Shown in pieces: positions 26,877 to 34,809 of a stretch of DNA of 64,000 bases (position 1 is its first letter; every line of letters begins with the position of its first letter). The stretch is taken from contig NZ_APKE01000023.1 in NCBI RefSeq assembly GCF_009835145.1, positions 17,981 through 81,980 on the forward strand. Reading direction: 5' to 3'. The position numbers were made by a program, and so were the translations under genes. The notes under the pieces are model-generated. The model did not search any database. It was not told where the DNA came from and saw nothing but the letters and a program-made list of their open reading frames with translations. The stretch comes from Profundibacterium mesophilum KAUST100406-0324. GTDB taxonomy: Bacteria; Pseudomonadota; Alphaproteobacteria; Rhodobacterales; Rhodobacteraceae.

Positions 26877-28196
26877 ATGACCGAACCAACGCAGCTGCCC
26901 CATATGGTTGGCGCCCAAGGGTCCCTTCGCAGCATGGACTTCACCATGGACGGCCCCGTGCCGACCTTCGTCACCCTCACCGAACTGCCCGATGGAGGGA
27001 TCGAGGTGACGCTGGATGTGGAGACGGAGGAAGGCTCTGCCGCCGACCTGCGCGGCTTCTTCTTCGACGTTGCCGACGAGGACATTCTCGACGGGCTGAG
27101 CGTCTCGGGTGACATGGTGCACGAGGTTGACCTGCTCGAGGACGGCATCAGCGATCTCGGAGGGGGCGCCAACATCAACGGCTCGATCCTCGCCGAATAC
27201 GGTGCCTTCGACGGCGGTGTCGCGCTCGGCACTCCCGGCACTGGCCAGGATGACATCCAAAGCACCAGCTTCGTGATCTCGCATGAGGATCGCCCGCTCA
27301 GCCTCGAGATGATTGCCGGACAGCATATGGGCGTGCGGATGTCCTCCGTCGGGGAGATCGACATGGGGCGCGAGGGATCGTTGAAGATGGGCGGCACCGC
27401 GCCGGGCATCGAAGAATGCTACGCCTCGGCCTCCGACGGGGCGCCGCCCGTGTCGGCGGACGAGGGCGACCTGCTGAACGGCTACGAGGATGCACCGCGC
27501 GGTGCAGAGGACGACAGGCCGGAAAACGTGCGGGATGACCGCGCGGAAGCCGATCGCGCCGCCTCGAAACCCGAGAAAGCAGAAAAGCCGCGAAAGGGAG
27601 AGAAGGAGAAGGAGAAGGAGAAGGAGAAGGAGAAGGAGAAGGAGAAGGAGAAGGAGAAGGAGAAGGAAAAGGCAGAGAAGGAAAAGGCCCGCGAGGAAGC
27701 GGAGGAGGAGGAAGAGAAGGCACGTAAAAAAGAAGACGACAAGGACGACAAGGACGACAAGGACGACAAGGACGACAAGGACGACAAGGACGACAAGGAC
27801 GATGACAAATACGGACCGGAGGGCAAGTATGGGCCCGGGGGAAAGTATGGATCGGACTCGAAATATGCCGCCAAGCATGACGAGGATGACGACGATGACC
27901 ATGACGAAGAGGACGAGGACGATCGCGACCACGACGCCCATGGCGACGACGAGGATCGCCACGGTGCCCCTTCCCGTCCCGCCCACGAGGCGCGCGATGA
28001 CGACGGCCGTCAGCCTTCGGGCAAGGATGATGCCGACGGGGACACCGCGCATCGCGGTGATGAGGAAGAGGAGGACATCATTGCCTGGCTCTTCAAGAAC
28101 GGACCGATCCTGAACGAGGATCGCTGCGAGCATGACCGGGACGAAGACGAGGATGACGAGGACCCGCTGCTCGACCCCTACAATGCGATGCTCTGA
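26877..28196 (+). CDS. protein with EK and DDK tandem repeats and acidic tail
   Basis: A 439-residue protein in four parts. Residues ~1-190 form a normal-complexity domain (TFVTLTELPDGGIEVTLDVE; LRGFFFDVADEDILDGLSV; DIQSTSFVISHEDRPL). Residues ~242-265 are twelve Glu-Lys dipeptides, ~287-307 are seven Asp-Asp-Lys triplets, and then come KYG repeats (about 311-330). The rest is very acidic (DEDDDDDHDEEDEDDRDHDAH), ending in IIAWLFKNGPILNE and PYNAML. It has only a few Cys and no signal peptide or membrane span. I do not recognise the family; metal (calcium) binding by the acidic tail is only a guess. GAGG about 9 nt before ATG 26877 supports the start. The opposite strand has a long but artefactual frame. 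Confidence 0.7.
   Translation: MTEPTQLPHMVGAQGSLRSMDFTMDGPVPTFVTLTELPDGGIEVTLDVETEEGSAADLRGFFFDVADEDILDGLSVSGDMVHEVDLLEDGISDLGGGANINGSILAEYGAFDGGVALGTPGTGQDDIQSTSFVISHEDRPLSLEMIAGQHMGVRMSSVGEIDMGREGSLKMGGTAPGIEECYASASDGAPPVSADEGDLLNGYEDAPRGAEDDRPENVRDDRAEADRAASKPEKAEKPRKGEKEKEKEKEKEKEKEKEKEKEKEKAEKEKAREEAEEEEEKARKKEDDKDDKDDKDDKDDKDDKDDKDDDKYGPEGKYGPGGKYGSDSKYAAKHDEDDDDDHDEEDEDDRDHDAHGDDEDRHGAPSRPAHEARDDDGRQPSGKDDADGDTAHRGDEEEEDIIAWLFKNGPILNEDRCEHDRDEDEDDEDPLLDPYNAML
27600..27671 (+). repeat. GAGAAG hexamer tandem array (11 perfect copies plus one variant)
   Basis: Eleven perfect GAGAAG copies occupy 27600-27665 and a twelfth GAAAAG variant follows. They encode Glu-Lys dipeptides. The unit is a multiple of three, so copy-number changes would not shift the frame. 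Confidence 0.95.
27735..27797 (+). repeat. GACGACAAG 9-mer tandem array (7 copies)
   Basis: Seven perfect copies encode Asp-Asp-Lys. Like the upstream hexamer array they keep the frame and are perfect at the DNA level, which points to recent expansion by slippage. Confidence 0.95.
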
Positions 28197-28221
28197 GCGG
28201 GTGCTCCGCGCGGGTCCACGA

Positions 28222-28246
28222 TCCGCAGGGCACGGCGCCCTGCGGA
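28222..28246. terminator. hairpin between convergent genes
   Basis: TCCGCAGGGC (28222-28231) and GCCCTGCGGA (28237-28246) form a perfect 10-bp stem with a 5-nt loop between the repeat protein (plus) and the enoyl-CoA hydratase (minus). There is no T-run on either side. Confidence 0.6.
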
Positions 28247-28256
28247 CGGCACGGTC

Positions 28257-29033
28257 TCAGCGGCCCTCGTAGCGCGCCGGACGTTTCTCGAGAAAGGCCG
28301 CGACGCCCTCGGCGAAATCAGCGGTCTTTCCACATTTACCCTGCAATTCGGCCTCGAGATCGAGCTGCACGTCGAGCGTGTTCTCGAAAGAGCTTCTGAG
28401 AGCCGTCTTCACGTGTGCGTAGGCCTGCGTCGGCCCGGCGGCGAGCTTTCGTGCCCGGCTTTTCCAGTGTGCAGCGAACGCGTCATCGGGAACGGCTTCC
28501 CAGATCATTCCCCAATCGGCGGCCTGCCGCGCGGTGACGGGTTCGGCGAAAAGCGCCGCCCCCATGGCGCGCGCCATGCCCACCTGCCGCGGCAGCCAGT
28601 AGGTCCCCCCCGCATCGGGGATCAGTCCGATCCGCGTGAAGGCCTGCAGGAAGCTCGCGCTTTCGGTCGCGATAACGACATCGGCCGCGAGCGCGAGATT
28701 GGCTCCCGCGCCGGCGGCAGGACCGTTGACCGCCGATATGGTCGGGACCGGACAGTCATAGATCGCGCGCAGCATCGGCTCGTATTCCTCGCGCAGAACC
28801 CGGCCGAGATCGATTTTCTCCATGCCGCCGTTCTCGCCGAGTTCCTGGCCCGAGCAGAAGGCACGCCCCTCCCCGGTCAGAACCAGCGCGCGCGCATCTT
28901 GCGCGCCGCGTCCGAGTGCGTCGATGATTTCGCGGCGCATCTCGCTGTTGAGCGCGTTCATCTTGTCGGGACGCCGAAGCGTCAGGACCGCCACGTTTTC
29001 CTCGACCGTGAAACCGATCGTCCGGTAATCCAT
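28257..29033 (-). CDS. enoyl-CoA hydratase/isomerase family protein (PaaG-like)
   Basis: A 258-residue crotonase-fold protein. It has VLTLRRPDKMNALNSEM, the oxyanion-hole region GRAFCSGQELGE, VNGPAAGAGANLALAADVVIA and RIGLIPDAGGTYWLPR. The CSGQ-L-E pattern and AGANLALA-D resemble PaaG, the ring-1,2-epoxyphenylacetyl-CoA isomerase. Other paa genes are absent here, so the substrate is uncertain; a generic 2-enoyl-CoA hydratase is possible. It follows ccmH on the same strand at a distance of about 70 nt. Confidence 0.85.
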   Translation of the reverse strand: MDYRTIGFTVEENVAVLTLRRPDKMNALNSEMRREIIDALGRGAQDARALVLTGEGRAFCSGQELGENGGMEKIDLGRVLREEYEPMLRAIYDCPVPTISAVNGPAAGAGANLALAADVVIATESASFLQAFTRIGLIPDAGGTYWLPRQVGMARAMGAALFAEPVTARQAADWGMIWEAVPDDAFAAHWKSRARKLAAGPTQAYAHVKTALRSSFENTLDVQLDLEAELQGKCGKTADFAEGVAAFLEKRPARYEGR

Positions 29034-29101
29034 TCCCGTTCCTCCTCCACAGTTGCGTCCAGCATAGGCCGGGGCCGCGGCGAGGAAAGCGGGAAGCCGC
29101 G

Positions 29102-29548
29102 TCAGCGCGAGAGCAAATCGTCCAGCCGCGCCTGCTCCTCGTCGCTCAGCGTTTCGGGTTCTGGCGCGCGGGACCGTCCCCGGATCATCATGCCCGCGAC
29201 GCCCAATCCGCCCAAGAGCGCGAGCGGACCCGCGATCCAGAGCAGCATGTTCCAGCCGCTCGTATCGGGGCGCAACAGGACGTATTCGCCATAGCGGGCG
29301 ACGATGAAGCGCATCGCCTCCTCGTTGCTGTCACCCGCGACCAGCCGCTCGCGCACCAAGAGGCGCAGGTCGCGCGCGAGATCGGCGTCGCTCTCGTCGA
29401 TGTTCTCGTTGCGGCAGACGAGGCAGCGCAGCCCCTGGCTCAGCTCGCGCGCACGCATCTCAAGCGCCGGATCGTCGAGGATCTCGTCCGGCTGGACGGC
29501 CCAGAGCGGGCCGGCCAGAAGGCATAGGGCGAGGACGAGGCGCCTCAT
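29102..29548 (-). CDS. ccmH: cytochrome c maturation protein CcmH (CycL)
   Basis: A 148-residue CcmH. The signal peptide (MRRLVLALCLLAGPLWA) is followed by the periplasmic thiol domain with LRCLVCRNENIDESDA (the LRCxxC redox motif reduces apocytochrome CXXCH), and one C-terminal membrane segment (MLLWIAGPLALLGGLGVAGMM). It forms a complex with CcmF for haem ligation. It starts four bases inside the ccmF stop (ATGA-type overlap), so translation is coupled. Confidence 0.96.
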   Translation of the reverse strand: MRRLVLALCLLAGPLWAVQPDEILDDPALEMRARELSQGLRCLVCRNENIDESDADLARDLRLLVRERLVAGDSNEEAMRFIVARYGEYVLLRPDTSGWNMLLWIAGPLALLGGLGVAGMMIRGRSRAPEPETLSDEEQARLDDLLSR

Positions 29549-31530
29549 TCCGCGGGCACCGCGCGTGCACCGCCACTCTTGCGGCGATGGTCCGCGCCGG
29601 CGGCTACCCTGAACCGCCTGTCGGTCAGGCTCAACACGCCGCCAAGGGCCATGATGATGAAGCCCGCCCAGATCCAGCCCGCGAAGGGCTTCACATAGGT
29701 GCGCACGGTCCAGCCGCCGTCATCCTGCGGATCGCCGATCACAAGGTACAGATCGCGCAGAACGGTGCTGTCGATGGCGGCCTCCGTGGTCGGCACGCGC
29801 GCGACCGGATAGATGCGCTTTTCGGGGCGCAGGACGGCGATCTCCGTCCCGTCCCGCGTGATCGTCATCCGTCCCATCGTCGAGAAGTAGTTGGGCCCGC
29901 GGGTCTCCTCGACCTCGTCCAGCGTCACGGTGTAGCCGGCCACCTCGAAGGGCTCTCCGACGCGCGCGATCCTGATATCCTCGGACTCCCACGCCAGAAG
30001 CGCCGTCATTCCGAAGGCCGTGACCGCGACGCCGGCATGGGCGACCGCCTTGCCCCAGTCGGCGCGCGGCAGCCGGGCGATACGGCGCAGGCGTGTGCCG
30101 ATCCCGCCGCGTCCGCCGCGGCTCCATAGGTCGATCACCGTCCCGAGCAGGAGCCAGAGCGCCAGCGCCGATCCCACCGGCGCGAGCATGTTGCCGCCGG
30201 TCTGCATGACCCAGATCAGCGCGCCCACCGCGATGCTGAGCGCCATGGCGCCCCAAAGGGGCCGCATCACCCGCCCAATGCGCGCCCGCTTCCACGGCAT
30301 CGTCGCCCCGATCGGCAGGATCGCCAGCAGGGCCACGGCGAAAGGCGTGAAGGCCGCGTCGAAGAAGGGGGGACCCACGCTGAGCTTTCGGTCGAAGAAG
30401 AGCTCGGCGATCAGCGGCCAGACCGTGCCGATGAAGACGACGAAACAGGCCACGGCCAGAAGCACGTTGTTGGCCACGAGCGCGCTTTCGCGGCTCAAGG
30501 TCGAGAAGACGCCCTTCGCCTCCATCGCCCCTGCCCGCGCGGCATAGAGCATCAGCCCGCCGCCCATGAAAACCCCTGTGATCGCCAGCAGATAGACGCC
30601 GCGCTCGGGATCGGTCGCGAAGGCATGGACCGAGGTGAGCACGCCGGAGCGCACGATGAAGGCACCGATCATCGAGAAGCCGAAGGCAAGGATCGCCAGA
30701 AGGATCGTCCAGCTTTTGAGGGCCTCGCGTTTCTCGACGACGATGGCAGAATGCAGGAGTGCGGCCGCCAGAAGCCACGGCATGAACGAGGCGTTCTCGA
30801 CCGGGTCCCAGAACCAGAATCCGCCCCAGCCAAGCTCGTAATAGGCCCACCAGGATCCCAGGGAGATGCCGACGGTCAGGAACAGCCACGCCGCGAGCGT
30901 CCAGGGGCGCACCCAGCGGCCCCAGGCGGCATCGACCCGGCCCTCGATCAGCGCCGCGATGGCAAAGGAGAAGGACATGGAGAGCCCGACATAGCCGAGA
31001 TAGAGGAAGGGGGGATGAAAGGCGAGGCCCGGATCCTGCAGCAGAGGATTGAGATCCTCGCCATTGAAGGGCGGGACCGCCAGTCGTTCGAACGGGTTCG
31101 AGGTGAAGATCAGGAAGGACAGGAAGGCGATGCCTATCGCCCCCTGCACGCCGAGCACACGCGCCCGCAGGGTCGAGGGGAGATTGCCCCCGAACCAGGC
31201 CGCCATGGCGCCGTAGAGCGCGACGATCAGCGACCACAGCAGCATGGAGCCCTCGTGGTTCCCCCAGACGCCGGTAATCTTGTAAAGCATCGGCTTGGCA
31301 GTATGCGAGTTCGACACGACCACCCGCAACGAGAAGTCCGAGGTCACGAAACCGTAGGTGAGCGCGCCGAAGGCGAAGACCAGCAGCAGGCATTGCGCCG
31401 TGGCCGCCGGCCTCGCGGCCTCCATCCATCCGGGCCATCCACGCGACGCGCCGATCAGTGGCAGGATCATCTGGATCGTCGCCGTGCACAGGGCGAGAAT
31501 CAGGGCGAAATGTCCAAGCTCGATTATCAT
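29545..31530 (-). CDS. ccmF: haem lyase subunit CcmF
   Basis: A 661-residue polytopic membrane protein of normal CcmF size. It contains WGNHEGSMLLW near the N-terminus, the periplasmic WWD motif WGGFWFWDPVENASFMPWL, and the large C-terminal periplasmic loop before a last helix (WIWAGFIIMALGGVLSLTD). It joins haem from CcmE to apocytochrome c. It lies directly upstream of ccmH, but ccmE, which usually precedes it, is 1.7 kb away, separated by the lysis cassette. Confidence 0.96.
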   Translation of the reverse strand: MIIELGHFALILALCTATIQMILPLIGASRGWPGWMEAARPAATAQCLLLVFAFGALTYGFVTSDFSLRVVVSNSHTAKPMLYKITGVWGNHEGSMLLWSLIVALYGAMAAWFGGNLPSTLRARVLGVQGAIGIAFLSFLIFTSNPFERLAVPPFNGEDLNPLLQDPGLAFHPPFLYLGYVGLSMSFSFAIAALIEGRVDAAWGRWVRPWTLAAWLFLTVGISLGSWWAYYELGWGGFWFWDPVENASFMPWLLAAALLHSAIVVEKREALKSWTILLAILAFGFSMIGAFIVRSGVLTSVHAFATDPERGVYLLAITGVFMGGGLMLYAARAGAMEAKGVFSTLSRESALVANNVLLAVACFVVFIGTVWPLIAELFFDRKLSVGPPFFDAAFTPFAVALLAILPIGATMPWKRARIGRVMRPLWGAMALSIAVGALIWVMQTGGNMLAPVGSALALWLLLGTVIDLWSRGGRGGIGTRLRRIARLPRADWGKAVAHAGVAVTAFGMTALLAWESEDIRIARVGEPFEVAGYTVTLDEVEETRGPNYFSTMGRMTITRDGTEIAVLRPEKRIYPVARVPTTEAAIDSTVLRDLYLVIGDPQDDGGWTVRTYVKPFAGWIWAGFIIMALGGVLSLTDRRFRVAAGADHRRKSGGARAVPAE

Positions 31531-31646
31531 GGCCGCAGACTACAGTGCGCGGCCGATCTAGCCAATCCACCAACGCAAAAGTGAAACCGCCTCCCTATCA
31601 GTGGCTTACAGCGCAGGAAGGTGCATTTCGCCGGGTGGGTTCGGGC

Positions 31647-31702
31647 CGGGCGGGGGCGGGGCCGGGCCTGCCTGTCCGGCCTCGCCGCCCCCGCCCCGCC
31701 CG
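31647..31702 (-). terminator. long GC-rich inverted repeat after the lysis cassette
   Basis: CGGGCGGGGGCGGGG (31647-31661) and GCCGCCCCCGCCCCGCCCG (31684-31702) can pair, with a ~20-nt loop. The structure starts three bases after the last cassette gene (minus strand) and before ccmF. There is no T-run, so termination is not certain; it may insulate the cassette from ccmF. Confidence 0.4.
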
Positions 31703-31704
31703 TT

Positions 31705-31899
31705 TCAGCCGCTCGCCAGCTTGAGCCGCCTTGCCGCGCGGCGCGGCGCGGGAGGCGCGCGGCGCGCAAGGGTGTCCGCTAGCGCGCCGGCGGCGGCCTC
31801 GTTCCGGGCCGCGGCTGCCGGTAGCTCGCCCTTGACCCGCGAGAGGCCGCGGCGCGCCATAAGGTGTGGGACCACCTGCATGAGTTTTCTGAACGACAT
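31705..31899 (-). CDS. small basic protein, last gene of the lysis cassette
   Basis: A 64-residue protein beginning MSFRKLMQVVPHLMARRGLS and ending in an Ala/Arg-rich basic tail (PRRAARRLKLASG). GAGGGGGTGAAGG lies just upstream of the ATG at 31899. It is 5 nt from the stop of the preceding small membrane protein. No family is recognised; its place at the end of an endolysin-holin operon suggests a part in host lysis or its timing. Confidence 0.55.
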   Translation of the reverse strand: MSFRKLMQVVPHLMARRGLSRVKGELPAAAARNEAAAGALADTLARRAPPAPRRAARRLKLASG

Positions 31900-31904
31900 G
31901 ACCT

Positions 31905-32084
31905 TCACCCCCTCGGAAGACGTTCGCGCAGCAGCAGGTTCAGCTCCGACAACACGCGCGTGTTGCGCTCGAGCGCGGCGCGCGCGACCTCGTCCTTCTG
32001 CATGTCCCTGTAGAGCAGGTAGAAGACCAGCATCACCCAAGGTCCATACTCCGCCGCGAGACCAACGATGCCGTTACCGCCCAC
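31905..32084 (-). CDS. small single-span membrane protein in the lysis cassette
   Basis: A 59-residue protein starting at GTG 32084, with GGAGG 9 nt upstream. One hydrophobic segment (residues ~8-26, around YGPWVMLVFYLLY) precedes a charged amphipathic helix (MQKDEVARAALERNTRVLSELN). This layout resembles small holin or antiholin-type proteins. It overlaps the end of the holin gene by 11 nt, so it is translated in step with it. The lysis role is inferred from context; the family is not recognised. Confidence 0.6.
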   Translation of the reverse strand: MGGNGIVGLAAEYGPWVMLVFYLLYRDMQKDEVARAALERNTRVLSELNLLLRERLPRG

Positions 32085-32625
32085 GCTTCTGCCTCCATTC
32101 GGCGAGGGCGGCGTTGCTCTCGCCGCTTGCGGGGCCGGGAGCGGTGGGGCCGTCAGGCACAGGCCCCTCCGGCACGGGATCGTCCGGTGCCGCACGCGGC
32201 GCAGGCCCCCGAGCGAGATTGCGCAGCACACTGGCCTGAAACGCCTGTCCCTTCGCCTGGTGCCGTGCCCCGAAATAGAACGAGACCACCGCCCCCAGAA
32301 GCCACCAGAGCGGCTCGGGCACCAGGGCGATGCCCCGCATCCGCTCCGAGAACCAGGCGGGATCGGCCATGGCGGATACGAAGAGGCCGAGGGTTCCCAA
32401 TGCCATCATGGGGCGCGGCAGGCGGTTCAACCCGTCGATGAAGCGGTCGAACATGCTTCTTCCCTCGGTTCTGAACTCCGCGGCAAACTGCGCGCGCGCG
32501 CCTGCGCCATCCGCGGCCCGGCGGACAGCGGAGGCTTCCGCATTCTCGCGGAACACCTCGACCGTCTCGCGCAAGGCCGAGCGGGGCGAGAAGACGAGAC
32601 TGAAAAGACGGTCGATCAAGCCCAT
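32074..32625 (-). CDS. GTA-type holin family protein (3TM holin-like)
   Basis: A 183-residue protein. The N-terminus is MGLIDRLFSLVFSPRSALRE; hydrophobic segments lie at about 71-88 (RPMMALGTLGLFVSAMA) and 103-121 (PEPLWWLLGAVVSFYFGARH). A Pro-rich, hydrophilic tail follows. This matches the pattern of holins encoded with gene transfer agents of Rhodobacter. It overlaps the endolysin gene by 10 nt. It would form membrane holes that let the endolysin reach peptidoglycan. Confidence 0.78.
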   Translation of the reverse strand: MGLIDRLFSLVFSPRSALRETVEVFRENAEASAVRRAADGAGARAQFAAEFRTEGRSMFDRFIDGLNRLPRPMMALGTLGLFVSAMADPAWFSERMRGIALVPEPLWWLLGAVVSFYFGARHQAKGQAFQASVLRNLARGPAPRAAPDDPVPEGPVPDGPTAPGPASGESNAALAEWRQKRGR

Positions 32626-33227
32626 GATGCTACCCTTTCGCCATGTTCCTGGGCGCTCAGATGGAAGCGCCGCGAAATGAAGGTCTCGGCGCGAAGGATC
32701 CAGCCCCCCTTGCCGCCATCGCGCCGCCTTGCGAACTTGCGCAAGGGCGGCCGGCGATCGGCTAGGCGGTAATAGTAGTTGCGCCGCGCGATACCGTAGG
32801 CGTCGACGAGGTGGCGCGGCGCGGCCGCCATCGCCCTGGCCGACGCGGCGGCGGTCCTCGGTCCCATGCGGCCATCGATCGCCACGGTGAACCCCATCTC
32901 GCACAGGAGCCGCTGCAGGATGCGGATGGCATTGGCGCCGGCATTCACCTGCATGTCGAAGACGGTCGGATGCAGCGCTTCCGGCAAGGCCCCGAGACCG
33001 GGCGCCTCGAAGTAGTGGGCGATGAAGATATCGACCGCCTCGTGTTTCTCGAGGCGCATGAGATCGGCGCGGGTGACTGTCCCGTCGCCGTCGAGATCAC
33101 GTCCGAGACGCCGAAGCGTGCCGAGGGTCACCCCGAAACGCGTCGCCCCGCCGGGATCATCCGGGTCATCCGTGAACCCGCCTTCGCGCGAAAGGATGCC
33201 TTCCGCGATCTTCCTGATGGTGGACAT
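32616..33227 (-). CDS. GH108 N-acetylmuramidase (GTA-type endolysin)
   Basis: A 203-residue protein with the GH108 signature around Glu15: EGGFTDDPDDPGGATRFGVT (residues 15-34). The middle has HPTVFDMQVNAGANAIRILQ, and the C-terminal part (GFTVAIDGRMGPRTAAA; NYYYRLADRRPPLRKF) fits the peptidoglycan-binding domain paired with GH108. It has no signal peptide, so it needs a holin to leave the cytoplasm. GAAGGAGCG precedes the ATG. It heads a four-gene overlapping cassette; Rhodobacter uses such an endolysin to release gene transfer agents. No capsid genes are present. Confidence 0.88.
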   Translation of the reverse strand: MSTIRKIAEGILSREGGFTDDPDDPGGATRFGVTLGTLRRLGRDLDGDGTVTRADLMRLEKHEAVDIFIAHYFEAPGLGALPEALHPTVFDMQVNAGANAIRILQRLLCEMGFTVAIDGRMGPRTAAASARAMAAAPRHLVDAYGIARRNYYYRLADRRPPLRKFARRRDGGKGGWILRAETFISRRFHLSAQEHGERVASWA

Positions 33228-33277
33228 TGCGAACGCTCCTTCGCGGCAATATGCCCGGCGAAGGTCGAGGAGCGGCG

Positions 33278-33736
33278 TTAATTAATGGGAACCGCCGCGT
33301 CCGCTTCCTGATAGACGCCCTGCTCCTTGAGCGCCTCGATCACTTCCTTGGGCATGTAGGTCTCGTCATGCTTGGCAAGGATGTCGGAGGCGACGAAGGT
33401 GCCGTCGATGTAGCGTCCGGTGCCGACCATGCCCTCGCCTTCGCCAAAGAGATCGGGCAGCACCCCGGTGAAGGCGACGGGAATGCTGGCGGCACCGTCG
33501 GTCACCTTGAAGCGGACCGTCTCGCCGGAGCCGCGCTGAAGGCTGCCCTCCTCCACCAGCCCGCCGATGCGGAACGTCTCGTTCGGCGACGGGGGCTCGG
33601 CAAGGACCTGTGCGGGAGCCCTGAAGAAGTTGATCCCGTCCCGCATCGCGTAGCCGATGAGCCCGGTCGATACGGTCAGCGCCACGACCGCGACCGCGAT
33701 GATCTGGATACGGCGCTTCTTCTTGAGACTTTTCAT
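33278..33736 (-). CDS. ccmE: cytochrome c-type biogenesis haem chaperone CcmE
   Basis: A 152-residue CcmE: a basic N-terminus with one membrane anchor (IIAVAVVALTVSTGLIGYAM), a beta-barrel periplasmic domain (FRIGGLVEEGSLQRG; VAFTGVLPDLFGEGEGMVG) and the haem-binding His123 with Tyr127 in LAKHDETYMP. It carries haem to CcmF. It lies 8 nt downstream of argC on the same strand. Confidence 0.96.
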   Translation of the reverse strand: MKSLKKKRRIQIIAVAVVALTVSTGLIGYAMRDGINFFRAPAQVLAEPPSPNETFRIGGLVEEGSLQRGSGETVRFKVTDGAASIPVAFTGVLPDLFGEGEGMVGTGRYIDGTFVASDILAKHDETYMPKEVIEALKEQGVYQEADAAVPIN

Positions 33737-33744
33737 CGCGTTCC

Positions 33745-34773
33745 TCAGGGAAAGAGCGGTGCCGCCATCAGCCCCATTGTCTCATCGAGACCTAGCATCA
33801 GGTTGGCATTCTGCAAAGCCTGCCCGGATGACCCCTTCGTGAGGTTGTCGAGGGCGGCGAAGACGGTGCAGCGTCCGGCGCGCCGGTCGGGCACAACGGA
33901 AAGGTGGACGAAGTTCGAGCCGCGCACGTGGCGGGTAGATGGCAAATCGCCCATCGGCAGCACGACGCAGAAAGGCTCGTTCTCGTAGGCTTTCCGGAGT
34001 GTTGCGTCGATCTCCTCAGGCTCTCCGTGAACGTAGACCGTCGCCAGGATGCCGCGGTTGGCCGGCAGCAGGTGGGGCGTGAACTGCACCTCGACCGGGC
34101 GTCCGGCGAGGGCACTGAACTCCTGGTCGAATTCGCCGAGGTGACGATGGGTACTGCCGGCCGCATAGGCATGCCACCCCTCGGCAAGCTCGGCATGGAG
34201 CAGGTTCTCCTTCAGCGAGCGGCCCGCGCCGGAGACCCCCGCCTTCAGGTCGATGACGATCTCGTCGAGATCGATCACGCCCGCCGCGATGAGCGGGCGA
34301 AGCGCGAACTGCCCGGTGGCGGCATTGCAGCCCGTTCCCGCCACGAGGCGCGCCTTGCGGATCTCGCCGCGGTAAAACTCGGTGAGCCCGTAGACCGCCT
34401 CGGCCTGCAGCTCGGGTTGCTCATGCGCCTTCCCGTACCACTTTTTGTACGCCTCGGGATCGCGGAGCCTGAAATCGGCCGACAGATCGACGATCTTGAC
34501 CGTACGCGGCAACGTCGCGATCACTGCCTGGCTCGTGGCATGCGGCAGGGCGCAGAAGACCAGATCGATGCCGGAGAAATCGATCTCGTCGATCGTCACC
34601 AGGCGCGGAAGGTCGAGATGGCGCAGGTGCGGGAAGACGCTAGCCATTTCCTCGCCGGCCTTCCGGTCGGCACTGAGCGCCGCGATCTGCAGATCGGGAT
34701 GCGTCGCGATGAGCCTGACGAGTTCGGCGCCGGTATAGCCAGACGCTCCGAGGATGGCGATCTTGTGGGACAT
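33745..34773 (-). CDS. argC: N-acetyl-gamma-glutamyl-phosphate reductase
   Basis: A 342-residue ArgC of the longer type. It has the NADP fold start [26 protein letters not shown], and the active-site Cys in [18 protein letters not shown], in place of the common GNPGCYPT context. The C-terminal domain contains [16 protein letters not shown]. It reduces N-acetylglutamyl phosphate in arginine synthesis. It lies between murI (upstream, 36 nt) and ccmE. Confidence 0.96.
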   Translation of the reverse strand: MSHKIAILGASGYTGAELVRLIATHPDLQIAALSADRKAGEEMASVFPHLRHLDLPRLVTIDEIDFSGIDLVFCALPHATSQAVIATLPRTVKIVDLSADFRLRDPEAYKKWYGKAHEQPELQAEAVYGLTEFYRGEIRKARLVAGTGCNAATGQFALRPLIAAGVIDLDEIVIDLKAGVSGAGRSLKENLLHAELAEGWHAYAAGSTHRHLGEFDQEFSALAGRPVEVQFTPHLLPANRGILATVYVHGEPEEIDATLRKAYENEPFCVVLPMGDLPSTRHVRGSNFVHLSVVPDRRAGRCTVFAALDNLTKGSSGQALQNANLMLGLDETMGLMAAPLFP

Positions 34774-34809
34774 GATGTCTCCCGGAAATATTCGATGGAA
34801 GCCGGCAGG

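Noticed and set aside
27600..27797. GAGAAG and GACGACAAG arrays as CRISPR
   Set aside because: The units are 6 and 9 nt, uninterrupted, and inside a protein gene; there are no spacers.
26673..28133. Long minus-strand frame of 486 codons opposite the charged-repeat gene, looking like a membrane protein with Leu and Val runs
   Set aside because: It is the mirror of the GAGAAG and GACGACAAG arrays; hydrophobic runs are an artefact of reading the repeats on the other strand, and no ribosome-binding site is evident.
29720..31573. 617-codon frame in a different minus-strand phase over ccmF
   Set aside because: The ccmF phase carries the WWD motif and membrane segments; the other has arginine- and proline-rich non-protein-like sequence.
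31705..33227. Lysis cassette as a prophage remnant
   Set aside because: No integrase, terminase, capsid, portal or tail gene lies nearby, and the endolysin and holin fit the gene-transfer-agent release type better. A lone remnant cannot be excluded.
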